Assembly: GCA_965208395.1 (NCBI GenBank)
Contig: CBDBON010000002.1
Coordinates: 496,001-560,000, forward strand
Source: CBDBON01 sp965208395
GTDB taxonomy: Bacteria; Chloroflexota; Dehalococcoidia; Lucifugimonadales; CBDBON01
Length of the DNA stretch: 64,000 nucleotides
Reading direction: 5' to 3'
Shown: positions 17,843 to 26,604 of the stretch, piece after piece
Numbering within the stretch: position 1 is the stretch's first letter
Layout of the letters: each line of letters opens with the position of its first letter
Made by a program: the position numbers and the translations under genes
Notes under the pieces: generated by a model
What the model saw: the letters and a program-made list of their open reading frames with translations, nothing else
Told to the model about the DNA's origin: nothing
The model's database searches: none

Positions 17843-19450
17843 ATGGAAGTAATAGGATCCAACCTGCGAACCACGGACCGGGATTTCCTGGACAACCAAG
17901 CCCGCATGGAAGCCCTGGTGCGGGACCTGAAAGAGCGGTTGGGACGGGTGCGAGCCGGTGGTGGACAGCGCACGGTGGAGCTACACCGCAGCCGGGACAA
18001 GCTGCTGGCCCGGGAGAGGATCGAGCGGCTGGTGGACGTGAACACCCCCTTCCTCGAGCTGAGTCCCCTGGCCGCGTGGGACATGTACGACGGCGAAGAA
18101 GCGTCTGCCGGCATAGTGACCGGCATTGGAGTGATCCAAGGGAAAGAGGTGATGATTCTCGCCAATGACGCCACCGTCAAGGGCGGGACCTACTACCCGA
18201 TCACCGTCAAGAAGCACCTGCGCGCCCAAGAGATTGCCCTTGAAAACCACCTGCCCTGCATCTACCTGGTGGACTCCGGCGGAGCATTCCTGCCATTGCA
18301 GGCAGAGGTATTCCCCGATCGGGACCACTTCGGACGCATCTTCTACAACCAGGCCCAGATGTCGGCCCTGGGGATTCCCCAAGTAGCAGTGGTCATGGGG
18401 TCGTGCACAGCGGGGGGCGCGTACATTCCGGCCATGAGCGACGAGGTGGTGATCGTGCGGCAGCGAGGGACCATCTTCCTCGGCGGGCCGCCGCTCGTAC
18501 GGGCGGCCACCGGAGAAGAGGTGGACCCAGACACCCTGGGGGGCGCGGAGGTGCATACCCGGGTGTCCGGGGTGGCCGACCATCAGGCCTCCGATGATGA
18601 GGACGCCCTGACCATAACGCGGAACATCGTCGAGAATTTCGTACGTAGACGCGATCCGCCTTTCCAGATCTCCGACCCGGAGCCTCCGGCCCACGACCCC
18701 GCAGAGCTATACGGCATAGTGTCCTCCGATAATCGGCGGCAGTACGACGTCCGGGAGGTCGTTGCCCGGATCGTGGATGGGAGCCGCTTCCACGAGTTCA
18801 AGGCCGAGTATGGGGAAACCCTGGTCTGCGGCTTCTCTCGCATCTGGGGATATCCGGTGGGAGTGGTCGCCAACAACGGGATCCTCTTCTCCGAGAGCGC
18901 GCTGAAGGGGAGCCACTTCATAGAGTTGTGCAGCCAGCGTGGAATTCCCCTGTTGTTCCTGCAGAACATCACCGGCTTCATGGTGGGCCGCCAGTACGAG
19001 GCCGGCGGCATTGCCAAGGACGGGGCCAAGATGGTCATGGCCGTGTCCAACGCCGCCGTCCCCAAGTTCACCGTAATCATCGGCAGCTCCTTCGGGGCTG
19101 GAAACTATGGCATGTGCGGGCGGGCCTACCAGCCGCGTTTCCTGTGGGCCTGGCCCAACGCGCGCATTTCGGTGATGGGAGGGCAGCAGGCGGCGGAGGT
19201 CCTGCTCACCGTAAGGCTGCAGCAGCTGGAACGGCAGGGCCAGACCCTGGAACAGGAGGAGCGGGACGCCCTGCAGAGGCCCATCCTGGAAAAGTACGAA
19301 ATGGAGAGCGATCCCTACTACAGCACCGCCCGCGTGTGGGACGATGGCATCATCGACCCGGTGGACACGCGTACCGTGATAGGCCTGGGAATCGCCGCTT
19401 CCATCAACGCTCCCTTCCCGGAGCAGAAGCGGGGCGTCTTTCGAATGTGA
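17843..19450 (+). CDS. mccB: Acyl-CoA carboxylase carboxyltransferase (beta) subunit, methylcrotonyl-CoA carboxylase-like
   Basis: 535 residues, the normal length of MccB/PccB proteins. The N-terminal half contains GGTYYPITVKKHLRAQEIA, LVDSGGAFLPLQAEVFPD, HFGRIFYNQAQMSA and VVMGSCTAGGAYIPAMSDE, which match methylcrotonyl-CoA carboxylase beta more closely than propionyl-CoA carboxylase. The C-terminal half has the biotin-side FLQNITGFMVGRQYEAGGIAK and SFGAGNYGMCGRAYQPRFLW. It transfers carboxyl from carboxybiotin to an acyl-CoA, in leucine or isoprenoid breakdown if the assignment is right. It leads an operon with the biotin carboxylase (71 bp downstream) and a biotin carrier. Confidence 0.9.
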   Translation: MEVIGSNLRTTDRDFLDNQARMEALVRDLKERLGRVRAGGGQRTVELHRSRDKLLARERIERLVDVNTPFLELSPLAAWDMYDGEEASAGIVTGIGVIQGKEVMILANDATVKGGTYYPITVKKHLRAQEIALENHLPCIYLVDSGGAFLPLQAEVFPDRDHFGRIFYNQAQMSALGIPQVAVVMGSCTAGGAYIPAMSDEVVIVRQRGTIFLGGPPLVRAATGEEVDPDTLGGAEVHTRVSGVADHQASDDEDALTITRNIVENFVRRRDPPFQISDPEPPAHDPAELYGIVSSDNRRQYDVREVVARIVDGSRFHEFKAEYGETLVCGFSRIWGYPVGVVANNGILFSESALKGSHFIELCSQRGIPLLFLQNITGFMVGRQYEAGGIAKDGAKMVMAVSNAAVPKFTVIIGSSFGAGNYGMCGRAYQPRFLWAWPNARISVMGGQQAAEVLLTVRLQQLERQGQTLEQEERDALQRPILEKYEMESDPYYSTARVWDDGIIDPVDTRTVIGLGIAASINAPFPEQKRGVFRM

Positions 19451-19521
19451 AGTCTTCCAGCTCCAGACGCCGGTTTTGCCGGTATGAAGGCACTTGTCAA
19501 CACGTCCCAAGAGCTCTGCCG

Positions 19522-21024
19522 ATGTTCTCCAAAGTCCTGGTAGCCAATCGAGGCGAAATCGCGGTCCGGATCAGCCAGACTCTGCACGCGATGGGGATTT
19601 CCCCCGTAGCGGTCTACTCCGACCCGGACGCTAACGCTCGTTATGTGCACGCGGCGGAGCAGTCCGTGTCCCTGCCGGGCAAGACCGCCGAAGAGACCTA
19701 TCTGAGCATCCCCAAGATAGTGCAAGCCGCCCAGGACTGCGGGGCTGGCGCGATACACCCCGGCTACGGTTTTCTGTCAGAGAATCCAGAGCTCGCCAGG
19801 GCCTGCCGCGAAGCGCAGATAACCTTCGTCGGGCCAACTGCGGAGAGCATGGAGGCCCTGGGAGACAAGCTCCGTTCCAAGGAGATCGCCACGCAGGCCG
19901 GGGTCCCCGTGATTCCCAGCTCTCCCGTATGCCTCCCGGGGAACGTTGTCGCCAGGGAGTTCGCGGAGCGGTGGGGGTTTCCCTTGCTGGTCAAGGCTGC
20001 CGCCGGAGGCGGCGGCCGGGGCATGCGCCTCGTCTCTGAGCGACAAGAGCTGGAGTCGGACATGAAGTCGGCCAGCCGGGAGGCCCACGCAGCCTTCGGC
20101 GACGGCCGGGTGTTCCTGGAGCGTTGGATTCCCAACCCCCGCCACGTCGAGGTACAGGTGCTGGCCGACTCTTTCGGGCATACCATCCACCTCGGCGAGC
20201 GGGAATGCAGCATACAGAGACGCCACCAGAAGATAATCGAAGAAGCTCCCTCCCCGGCTCTGACACCTGAGCTACGCCAGCGCATGGGCGCCGCCGCCAT
20301 CGCTGTGGCCCGCAGAGCTGAATACGTCAACGCTGGAACGGTGGAGTTCCTGCTGGACCAGCAAGACGGCAAGTTCTACTTCCTCGAAATGAATGCCCGG
20401 CTCCAGGTTGAACACCCGGTCACCGAGGCCGTGTTGGGGTTGGACATGGTGGAATGGCAGGTCCGCATCGCCAGTGGGGAACGCATGACGCTGCAACAGG
20501 AGGACATCCAGCCGCGGGGCCACGCGATAGAGTGCCGCATCTACGCAGAAGACCCTTACCGCGACTCTATTCCCTCCACCGGCACGCTGCTGCGTTGGCG
20601 GCCCCCCAGCGGCCCCGGGCTGCGACTGGACAGCGGTGTTTTTGAGAACCAGGAAGTGTCCATATACTACGATCCCCTGCTGGCGAAGCTGATAGCCTGG
20701 GCGCCGCGACGCGACCTCAGCCTGCGCCGAATGGAAGTCGCCCTGTCCCAGTTCCTGGCGCTGGGCGTGGTGACCAACATTCCCTTGCTGCGGGCGGTGG
20801 TGGCGCATCCCCAGTTTCAGAGGGGTGAATATGATACTGGCTTCCTGGAGGAGAACCCGGCAGTGGTCAGGCCGACTATTCCGGGCGAATCCCGGATGAT
20901 GGCCCGGGCGCTGGCGGCGTGGGCGGCGCGTCAGCCGGTTGGACAGGTCTCCACTACGGTCGGGGGAGATGGCAGGGCCAGCGCCAACCCCTGGGAGTCC
21001 GCAGGGGGCCAGAGGCTGCCATGA
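19522..21024 (+). CDS. Acetyl/propionyl/methylcrotonyl-CoA carboxylase biotin carboxylase subunit
   Basis: 500 residues comprising only the biotin carboxylase part: MFSKVLVANRGEIAVRI at the start, AIHPGYGFLSENPE, the ATP-grasp glycine loop KAAAGGGGRGMRLV, ERECSIQRRHQKIIEEAPSP, and EMNARLQVEHPVTE. It carboxylates biotin using ATP and bicarbonate. Methylcrotonyl-CoA alpha subunits usually carry their biotin domain at the C-terminus; here it is on a separate gene that overlaps the stop by ATGA. The start at 19522 gives the canonical N-terminus; the longer in-frame extension upstream is Arg-rich and not homologous. Confidence 0.92.
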   Translation: MFSKVLVANRGEIAVRISQTLHAMGISPVAVYSDPDANARYVHAAEQSVSLPGKTAEETYLSIPKIVQAAQDCGAGAIHPGYGFLSENPELARACREAQITFVGPTAESMEALGDKLRSKEIATQAGVPVIPSSPVCLPGNVVAREFAERWGFPLLVKAAAGGGGRGMRLVSERQELESDMKSASREAHAAFGDGRVFLERWIPNPRHVEVQVLADSFGHTIHLGERECSIQRRHQKIIEEAPSPALTPELRQRMGAAAIAVARRAEYVNAGTVEFLLDQQDGKFYFLEMNARLQVEHPVTEAVLGLDMVEWQVRIASGERMTLQQEDIQPRGHAIECRIYAEDPYRDSIPSTGTLLRWRPPSGPGLRLDSGVFENQEVSIYYDPLLAKLIAWAPRRDLSLRRMEVALSQFLALGVVTNIPLLRAVVAHPQFQRGEYDTGFLEENPAVVRPTIPGESRMMARALAAWAARQPVGQVSTTVGGDGRASANPWESAGGQRLP

Positions 21025-21551
21025 GCCAGAGCCGGGGCGAGATGCGAGAGGTGTATCCGGGGATGGGCGAAGAGTGTGAAGACCACTTCAGCTTCGACCT
21101 GGAAGGAGAGGTACGCACGGGATCGATGCCCGCCACTACACTCAGCATCGAGTCCCAGGCGCCCGGAGAAGGGTTATGCCGGACCGAATCGAGCCGGACT
21201 CACGCCTTCGCCTGGGCCTGGATAGGCCCTGAGCTGCACCTTTGGTTGGACGGTGCCTTGTTCGTGTTCCGGCGGGTGGAGACCAGGCGCCGGAGGGAGG
21301 CTTCCGCCGAAGGATCCGGAGATGTCCTGGCCCCCATGCCCGGCGTGGTGTTGGAGGTACTGGCCGGCGAAGGGGAGCGGGTGGAGCGAAGCCAGACCGT
21401 GGCGATATTGGAGTCCATGAAGACGGAGCTGGTAATAACGGCATCCCTCAGCGGCGTCGTGAGACGGGTTGAGGTACATCCGGGGCAGCGCGTGGGCCGG
21501 GGCATGCGCCTGCTGGAGTTGGTCCCATCGAGCACTGTCGAGGAACGATGA
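21021..21551 (+). CDS. Biotin carboxyl carrier protein of the acyl-CoA carboxylase
   Basis: 176 residues. The C-terminal 75 form a biotinyl domain: VLAPMPGVVLEVLAGEGERV, then ILESMKTELVIT in which the Lys after Met is the biotinylation site (ESMKTE instead of the usual EAMKME), and GVVRRVEVHPGQRVGRGMRLLEL. The N-terminal 100 residues correspond to the linker or BT-like region normally found between biotin carboxylase and carrier domains in fused alpha subunits, so this looks like a natural split of an MccA-type protein. The ATG overlaps the biotin carboxylase stop (ATGA), showing translational coupling. Confidence 0.85.
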   Translation: MSQSRGEMREVYPGMGEECEDHFSFDLEGEVRTGSMPATTLSIESQAPGEGLCRTESSRTHAFAWAWIGPELHLWLDGALFVFRRVETRRRREASAEGSGDVLAPMPGVVLEVLAGEGERVERSQTVAILESMKTELVITASLSGVVRRVEVHPGQRVGRGMRLLELVPSSTVEER

Positions 21552-21591
21552 CAGGTCGGAGACTGTCGGAGCAACAATCGGAGGCAGCTCC

Positions 21592-22740
21592 ATGATAAGC
21601 GAGGACGTTCTTTATCCGGACCTGGACACGCCGGCGATCCTGGTCGATCTTGACAAGCTCCAGACAAACATCGACGCCATGGCCAGCATGGCGGCCGAGG
21701 CGGGGATAAAGCTCCGACCCCACACGAAGGTCCACAAGGGGACGTACATCTCGGAGCTGCAGATAGCCGCCGGGGCGATCGGCGTCTCTGTCTCCAAGCT
21801 GGGCGAGGCGGCCGTCTACGCAGACGCCGGGCAGTCGGACATAATGGTCGTCCATCCCTTCTATGGCCACCACAAGTTAAAGGCGTTACATGCCCTTCAC
21901 GCGAGGGCGAACATCAGCTGTGTCGTCGACAGCGTTGATGGCGCCAAAGCCATCGGCGGGGTCGGTGAGGCCTCCAACAGGAAGGTTCCCGTGCTGCTCA
22001 AGATCAACGTCAACTGCAATCGATTCGGAGTATCTCCAGGCGAGCCCACGCTCAGAATTGCTCAAGAGATCGATCGGGTCCCGGGCATCAAGCTGGTCGG
22101 CATCATCACGCACGAGTCCGCAATGAGCTTGCCGTCGGCCGAGGCGGTCAAGGAGATAGCGTACGAGAGCGCTTCAATCATGTCGGAGAGCGCTCGATCG
22201 CTCAGAGAGGCCGGGATTGCCATAGAGCACGTGATCGCAGGCTCCACCCCAACCGCTTCAGCACTCTGCGAGTACGCCTCGGACTTTCCCGAGGTGACGG
22301 AGATCCACCCCGGCGCCTATGTCTTTGGCGACCGAGGATATGTGAGTGCCTTTGGCATACGAGAGGAGGCGTGTTCCGCGACCGTCCTCGTGACGGTGGT
22401 CAGCACGCCGACCGATGACCGCGCGTGCGTCGACGGAGGGTACAAGACCTTCGGCGCCGATCCAATGTTGTCCACAGCCGCCAAGGCCGGTGGTCTGGGG
22501 TCGTGGACTCCCAGTTTCGGGTCAGTGACAGGTCACCCCGGAGTCAGCGTCAGCCGCCTGACCGAGGAGATCGGAATTCTGACCCTGAGCAGTGACAGCA
22601 GCCTATCGATTGGAGAACGTCTGGAGATTCTGCCTAACCACATATCTCTAGCGGTCAACCTACACGACACGATCTACGGAATACGAAACGGCGAGATGGA
22701 GCAAGAGATTCCGGTCTTGTGCAGGGGCATGGACTACTAG
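21592..22740 (+). CDS. D-threonine aldolase/alanine racemase-fold PLP enzyme
   Basis: 382 residues of fold-type III. RPHTKVHKG at 42-50 holds the PLP-binding Lys (K46), preceded by DLDTPAILVDLDKLQTNI. A glycine-rich phosphate loop reads IAGSTPTAS. Near the C-terminus, LPNHISLAVNLHDTIYG contains the His-x-Asp pair that binds the divalent metal in D-threonine aldolases and D-serine dehydratases. It probably cleaves or dehydrates a D-hydroxy-amino acid. A GGAGG site lies 8 bp before the ATG at 21592. It follows the carboxylase operon by 40 bp and may be co-transcribed with it. Confidence 0.85.
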   Translation: MISEDVLYPDLDTPAILVDLDKLQTNIDAMASMAAEAGIKLRPHTKVHKGTYISELQIAAGAIGVSVSKLGEAAVYADAGQSDIMVVHPFYGHHKLKALHALHARANISCVVDSVDGAKAIGGVGEASNRKVPVLLKINVNCNRFGVSPGEPTLRIAQEIDRVPGIKLVGIITHESAMSLPSAEAVKEIAYESASIMSESARSLREAGIAIEHVIAGSTPTASALCEYASDFPEVTEIHPGAYVFGDRGYVSAFGIREEACSATVLVTVVSTPTDDRACVDGGYKTFGADPMLSTAAKAGGLGSWTPSFGSVTGHPGVSVSRLTEEIGILTLSSDSSLSIGERLEILPNHISLAVNLHDTIYGIRNGEMEQEIPVLCRGMDY

Positions 22741-22756
22741 CGCCCAGCCAAGTGGT

Positions 22757-24643
22757 CTAACTGGGAGTCACGATGGGCAAGACCACGTGAGACGGCCGGC
22801 GGCGGGACAGGTGGATGGTGTTGCGGGCGACAAGCGTGTGGGTATGCCGTCCCACCGGCTCTCCAGTGTTGGGATTCACGTCGAAGCGCGGAAAGTTCGA
22901 GCTGGATATGTCCACTCTGATCCGGTGACCTGACTTGAAGAGATTGCTCACAGGCGTAAGGCTGAACTCTACCTCGTAGACCTCTCCCGGCTCCATAAGC
23001 TCGGCCTTCTCGAATCCGCTCCTATAGCGGGCCCTGATGATCGAGTCGGTGAGGTTCAGGTGATATCCGGAAGGGTAGTCCTCAGTCGGCGGGTATACGT
23101 CCACCAGCCGTGCCGTGAAGTCGGTGTCCACGGCTGTAGACGACACCCATAAACTCACCGTGACAGACCCCGTAACCTCCACCTCATCCTGCAGCACCGA
23201 CGTCTGGAAGACGAGCACATCCGGCCTCTCAGACAGTGTGGGATAGGGCGGCCTCGCACCGATGATGCCGGGCTCCTCCTTCTGGTGGGCGCCGCCGCTG
23301 GTGACGACGCTGCGCATCCTGGCACGGGTCGGTACGTAACTCTCGTCGATCCCTTCGGGGAGCCGCACCAACTCGTAGAACCCGGTCACGCTTCCGGCGA
23401 CGGTGGGCACTGGATGCTGTGGATCGAAGGCGAAGCTGGCCTGCGCATCGTCGTCTCCCGGCTGTTCCAACGTCAGGTCCCCATCCGAGCGAAGGTAATA
23501 CCTGGTCATCCGCGCACGACTAAGCGGCCATTCGCCCTCTTCCCGCCATCGGCCTCCATGATTTAGCCGGCCGTCGCTGTTGCGGCGCCCATCGCCTCCT
23601 CCCATGACGAATATTCGTACCGGGAGTTCCTCCTCCACCCCAGTAGGAGTGCCCTTCAACCAGCGGTCGAACCACCGGAGCCTCTCTTGGTTGTAAACAG
23701 CGTCTCCCCAGACGGTGTCAGTGCCGAAGTCGATGTCACCGGCATAGCTTGCACCCTGACCCCTCATCGAAGTATGGGTCCAGGGCCCCATGATGAGGCG
23801 AGTGCAGACGTTCCTCCTCTTCAGCATCGCCGTTGCGTAGACATCGGTAGACCTCAGCACCGCGTCGTACCAGCCGCCGCTGATCGTCAGCGGGATTTTC
23901 GAGTGTCTGTCAAAGTGAGGCACGTAGTTGTTGCACTCCATCGCCCAGAATCTGTCGTACTCTCCCCGGTAGTAGTAGTCGAAGAAGACGCCTTCGAGGT
24001 TGGGAACCACAGACAGCGCCGAATGCCCAGGTTTGAATGGAGTCTTGAAGACCCACTCCCGCATCTGTTCCATCGCGCCCATGACCGTCTCACGGGCGGA
24101 GGGATCGTCCCGGATTTCCTGCGCATCGTGGGCGTGGAGGTGCACGGCGCCGAACATGTGAAGCGCCATAGCTCCACCGACGCGGGCCGTGCCATCGTAG
24201 AAGTTCACCGTGCTCACGTCTGTCCACATCGCGGTAAGGTGAGGCGGCCGCTCCAGGGCCATCGCCGTCTGGACCTTGCCTCCGTGAGAGGAACCCACCG
24301 TACCTACTTTCCCGCTTGACCACGGCTGAGCCGCGATCCACTCGACCGTGTCATAGCCGTCCTGACCCTCCCTCACATTGGCTGTGTGGTAGTACTGCCC
24401 AGCGCCTTCCGAATTGCCCCTGCCCCTGAGATCCTGCAGCACTACGACATACCCTCTGGGCGTGAAGAAGTTAGCGACCGGGTCAACCCACATTACCGGG
24501 TTGGCCTTGTCATACGAAGTGCGTCCCAGGATAGTGGGAAATCGCCCCTGGGCGATCTCGCCATCCACGGTGGGGCGGTATATGTCCGCTGCCAGCCTGA
24601 CGCCGTCTCGCATAGGGATCATCACGTCTTGTGTGACGTTCAT
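22757..24643 (-). CDS. CocE/NonD family hydrolase (X-Pro dipeptidyl-peptidase S15-like)
   Basis: 628 residues. The alpha/beta-hydrolase core includes MIPMRDGVRLAADIYRP at the start, DLRGRGNSEG, the nucleophile elbow VGSSHGGKVQTAMA (Ser in G-x-S-x-G-G), and a C-terminal jelly-roll domain with VTGSVTVSLWVSS, DVYPP and FPRFDVNPNTGEP that is typical of cocaine esterase and glutaryl-acylase relatives. It hydrolyses esters or amides; the substrate is unknown. The ATG at 24643 gives the family start. The longer in-frame extension upstream runs through a dispersed palindromic repeat and a 40-bp inverted-repeat end, so it is not coding. Confidence 0.88.
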   Translation of the reverse strand: MNVTQDVMIPMRDGVRLAADIYRPTVDGEIAQGRFPTILGRTSYDKANPVMWVDPVANFFTPRGYVVVLQDLRGRGNSEGAGQYYHTANVREGQDGYDTVEWIAAQPWSSGKVGTVGSSHGGKVQTAMALERPPHLTAMWTDVSTVNFYDGTARVGGAMALHMFGAVHLHAHDAQEIRDDPSARETVMGAMEQMREWVFKTPFKPGHSALSVVPNLEGVFFDYYYRGEYDRFWAMECNNYVPHFDRHSKIPLTISGGWYDAVLRSTDVYATAMLKRRNVCTRLIMGPWTHTSMRGQGASYAGDIDFGTDTVWGDAVYNQERLRWFDRWLKGTPTGVEEELPVRIFVMGGGDGRRNSDGRLNHGGRWREEGEWPLSRARMTRYYLRSDGDLTLEQPGDDDAQASFAFDPQHPVPTVAGSVTGFYELVRLPEGIDESYVPTRARMRSVVTSGGAHQKEEPGIIGARPPYPTLSERPDVLVFQTSVLQDEVEVTGSVTVSLWVSSTAVDTDFTARLVDVYPPTEDYPSGYHLNLTDSIIRARYRSGFEKAELMEPGEVYEVEFSLTPVSNLFKSGHRIRVDISSSNFPRFDVNPNTGEPVGRHTHTLVARNTIHLSRRRPSHVVLPIVTPS

Positions 24644-24660
24644 GGCGGGGTCAAATCCGT

Positions 24661-24689
24661 GACGAAGTTCTTCGGCACTCCTGGGAGGT
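24661..24689 (+). repeat. Dispersed palindromic repeat, copy A
   Basis: 29 bases that match the sequence at 26459-26487 with one mismatch, in the same orientation. It contains a perfect CGAAG-TT-CTTCG palindrome followed by an ACTCCTGGGAGGT near-palindrome. About 13 further bases upstream are partly alike. This copy is just upstream of the CocE-family gene start. Confidence 0.7.
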
Positions 24690-24740
24690 CGAGCTGGAGC
24701 TACAGCGGTACAGAAAATGGGGCAAGACCAGTGCTCGGCA

Positions 24741-24780
24741 GTGTAACATAGCGGGTGGTACAACTATCGGGGGCAGGTCA
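24741..24780 (+). repeat. 40-bp inverted repeat, left copy
   Basis: These 40 bases, beginning GTGTAACATAGCGGGTGGTA, are the exact reverse complement of 32500-32539. Similarity continues about 20 bases outward (around 24721-24740) with two single-base gaps. In this copy the element reads toward the aldo/keto reductase gene; the right copy reads toward the permease gene, so the two have the same orientation relative to a gene start and might instead be a shared promoter or regulator region. Confidence 0.85.
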
Positions 24781-24863
24781 GTTCAGTTGCCTTTCCGAGA
24801 GGCAGCATCGAGAACAAGGACGACCTGTCCGCGTCTGTTGGCTAGGTGAGGAGAGGAGAGCTC

Positions 24864-25751
24864 ATGGAGAAGCGCAGACTCGGACGCACGGGACACTGGA
24901 GCACGGTGGTCACCTTCGGCGCGTACTCGATCGGATACCTCGATCAGAACGAGACCGACAGGGCTGTCCGGCTTGTGCTGGACCATGGTGTTAACCACGT
25001 CGACATCGCGCCGACCTACGCCCAGTCGATGGAGCGCATCGCCCCGTGGATGCCCGAAATACGGGACCGGGTGTTTCTGGGCTCCAAGACCCGGTTTCGG
25101 ACGCGCGACGAGGCGTGGCGGGACGCCGAGAGCATCTTGCGGCGCATGAACGTCGAGCGGTTCGACCTGTTCCAGCTCCACTCAGTGGTCACCTTGGAGG
25201 AGCTCGACATGGCCACCGCTCCAGGAGGGGCGCTCGAGGCCCTTGTCGAGATGCGTGAGCAGGGCATTACCAGATGGCTGGGCATTACCGGCCACGGGCC
25301 GTCCGTGCCGCGCACCATCCTGGAGGGCCTGGGACGATTCGACTTCGACACGGTGATGTTTCCTCTGAGCCCGGCGATGGCCCGCGACGCGGACTACCGG
25401 CGAGACTCTGAGATGCTGCTGGCGATGTGCGCCGACCGGGACATCGGCGTTCAGGCGATTAAGATGATCGCTCGTGGCGGCTGGGGCGACAATCCGATGG
25501 ACTGCCACACGTGGTACGACCCGCACCGTGAGCAGGAGGAGATCGACCGGTCGCTGTGGTGGGTGCTCTCCCAGCCGGTGCATACGGCGCCGAGCTCGGG
25601 CGAGGTCAGCCTGCTCCCCAGGGTTCTCGACGCCGCCGAGCGCTTCACGCCGTTGACAGAAGCCGAGCAGGAGGCCGCCGTCGCCGCCCAGCGTCCGCCG
25701 CTCCCGCACCCTGATCTGGCGATACCAGCCGCTTCCGATACGAAGGCGTAG
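24864..25751 (+). CDS. Aldo/keto reductase
   Basis: 295 residues with a TIM-barrel aldo/keto reductase pattern. RRLGRTGHWSTVVTFGAYSIG is followed by the active-site Asp and Tyr in HVDIAPTYAQS, Lys in FLGSKTRF, and His in FQLHSV. These four are the catalytic tetrad, NADPH-dependent in known members. The C-terminal cofactor-binding loop is somewhat diverged (PVHTAPSSGEVSLL). GAGAGGAG lies just before the ATG at 24864. It probably reduces an aldehyde or ketone; the substrate is not predictable. Confidence 0.87.
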   Translation: MEKRRLGRTGHWSTVVTFGAYSIGYLDQNETDRAVRLVLDHGVNHVDIAPTYAQSMERIAPWMPEIRDRVFLGSKTRFRTRDEAWRDAESILRRMNVERFDLFQLHSVVTLEELDMATAPGGALEALVEMREQGITRWLGITGHGPSVPRTILEGLGRFDFDTVMFPLSPAMARDADYRRDSEMLLAMCADRDIGVQAIKMIARGGWGDNPMDCHTWYDPHREQEEIDRSLWWVLSQPVHTAPSSGEVSLLPRVLDAAERFTPLTEAEQEAAVAAQRPPLPHPDLAIPAASDTKA

Positions 25752-25786
25752 GTGGAAAGAAGAGTGCGGCAAGACCAAGGAGAGGC

Positions 25787-26338
25787 ATGACTAGACGTAA
25801 AGGAATAGTAGAGTCGGTTAACAGAAGCTCAACTCATAAGACGGAAAAGCCAAACCGGGCGAGCATCCGGCTGCTTCGAGGTCTGGGAGTTGAAGATGAC
25901 GCTCACCAAGGAACAACGGTCAAGCATCGATCCCGTGTAACCCGCGACCCCAAACAGCCCAACCTTAGACAGGTCCACCTAATCCACGCTGAACTGCACG
26001 ATGAGTTGAGCGAGGCTGGTTTTAATGTTACAGCCGGTCAGATGGGGGAGAACATAACTACACGCGGGATAGATCTCCTAAGCCTGCCGCGCGGCGCCAA
26101 GCTAACGATCGGCGATGCCGCAGTGGTGGAGGTCACCGGCCTGCGCAATCCCTGCAGCCAACTTGAACGTCTGCAAACTGGACTGATGCGGGCTGTTCTC
26201 GGACGTGACGGTCATGGCAACCTGATCCGCAAGGCTGGCGTCATGTCCATTGTGGTGTCAGGCGGCGAAGTAAGGCCCGGTGATCCCATCGACGTCGAGT
26301 TACCCCCGCAACCTCATCACCGACTTGAAGTCGTCTAG
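25787..26338 (+). CDS. MOSC domain-containing protein
   Basis: 183 residues matching the MOSC (molybdenum cofactor sulfurase C-terminal) domain. GVEDDAHQGTTVKHRSRV, QVHLIHAELHDEL, GQMGENITTRGIDLLSLPRGA and VEVTGLRNPCSQLERLQTGLM are visible; the Cys in RNPC is the conserved residue thought to carry sulfur. Such stand-alone MOSC proteins may deliver sulfur to metal-sulfur centres. Base composition is a little less GC-rich than neighbouring genes, especially in the first 60 codons, so it may have been acquired separately. It lies 35 bp after the aldo/keto reductase gene. Confidence 0.85.
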   Translation: MTRRKGIVESVNRSSTHKTEKPNRASIRLLRGLGVEDDAHQGTTVKHRSRVTRDPKQPNLRQVHLIHAELHDELSEAGFNVTAGQMGENITTRGIDLLSLPRGAKLTIGDAAVVEVTGLRNPCSQLERLQTGLMRAVLGRDGHGNLIRKAGVMSIVVSGGEVRPGDPIDVELPPQPHHRLEVV

Positions 26339-26424
26339 CGGTAACGTACGTTCCAACAGACCTGACGTAGTCGAAATCATTTGGCCGAGCGTTCCGCGTA
26401 CAGACAAGCCCAAGTATCGGTAGC

Positions 26425-26595
26425 TTAACCGGCATAGTTCTTGGCGGGTGCAAGCCGCGACGAAGTTCTTCGGTACTCCTGGGAGGTTGCCCTGGACGTG
26501 TAGCTGCCTGCCGCTCGGCACATCGTGGTCTTGCCGTGGCCGACGTGGGCTATGACGGCCAGGTTGCGTATGGCGTTGTTCCGGAAGACGCTCAA
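26425..26595 (-). pseudogene. Truncated TypA/BipA GTPase remnant
   Basis: The minus strand encodes NNAIRNLAVIAHVGHGKTTM, which is the N-terminus of the translational GTPase TypA/BipA, including its P-loop (consensus AHVDHGKTT; here Asp is Gly). Right after the P-loop the frame runs into the dispersed palindromic repeat copy B and stops at 26425-26427, giving 56 codons instead of about 600. It lies 9 bp downstream of the DEAD-box gene on the same strand. This is a clear broken gene, possibly disrupted by the repeat. Whether an intact typA exists elsewhere cannot be seen. Confidence 0.75.
26459..26487 (+). repeat. Dispersed palindromic repeat, copy B
   Basis: 28 of 29 bases equal copy A at 24661-24689. 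It lies inside the TypA remnant, immediately after the P-loop codons. The two hairpin-forming halves suggest a mini mobile or REP-type element. Confidence 0.7.
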
Positions 26596-26604
26596 ATTCC
26601 GGTA

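Noticed and set aside
24644..24763. Forty-residue N-terminal extension of the CocE-family hydrolase
   Set aside because: It is encoded by a dispersed repeat and the inverted-repeat end, and the family start matches the ATG at 24643.
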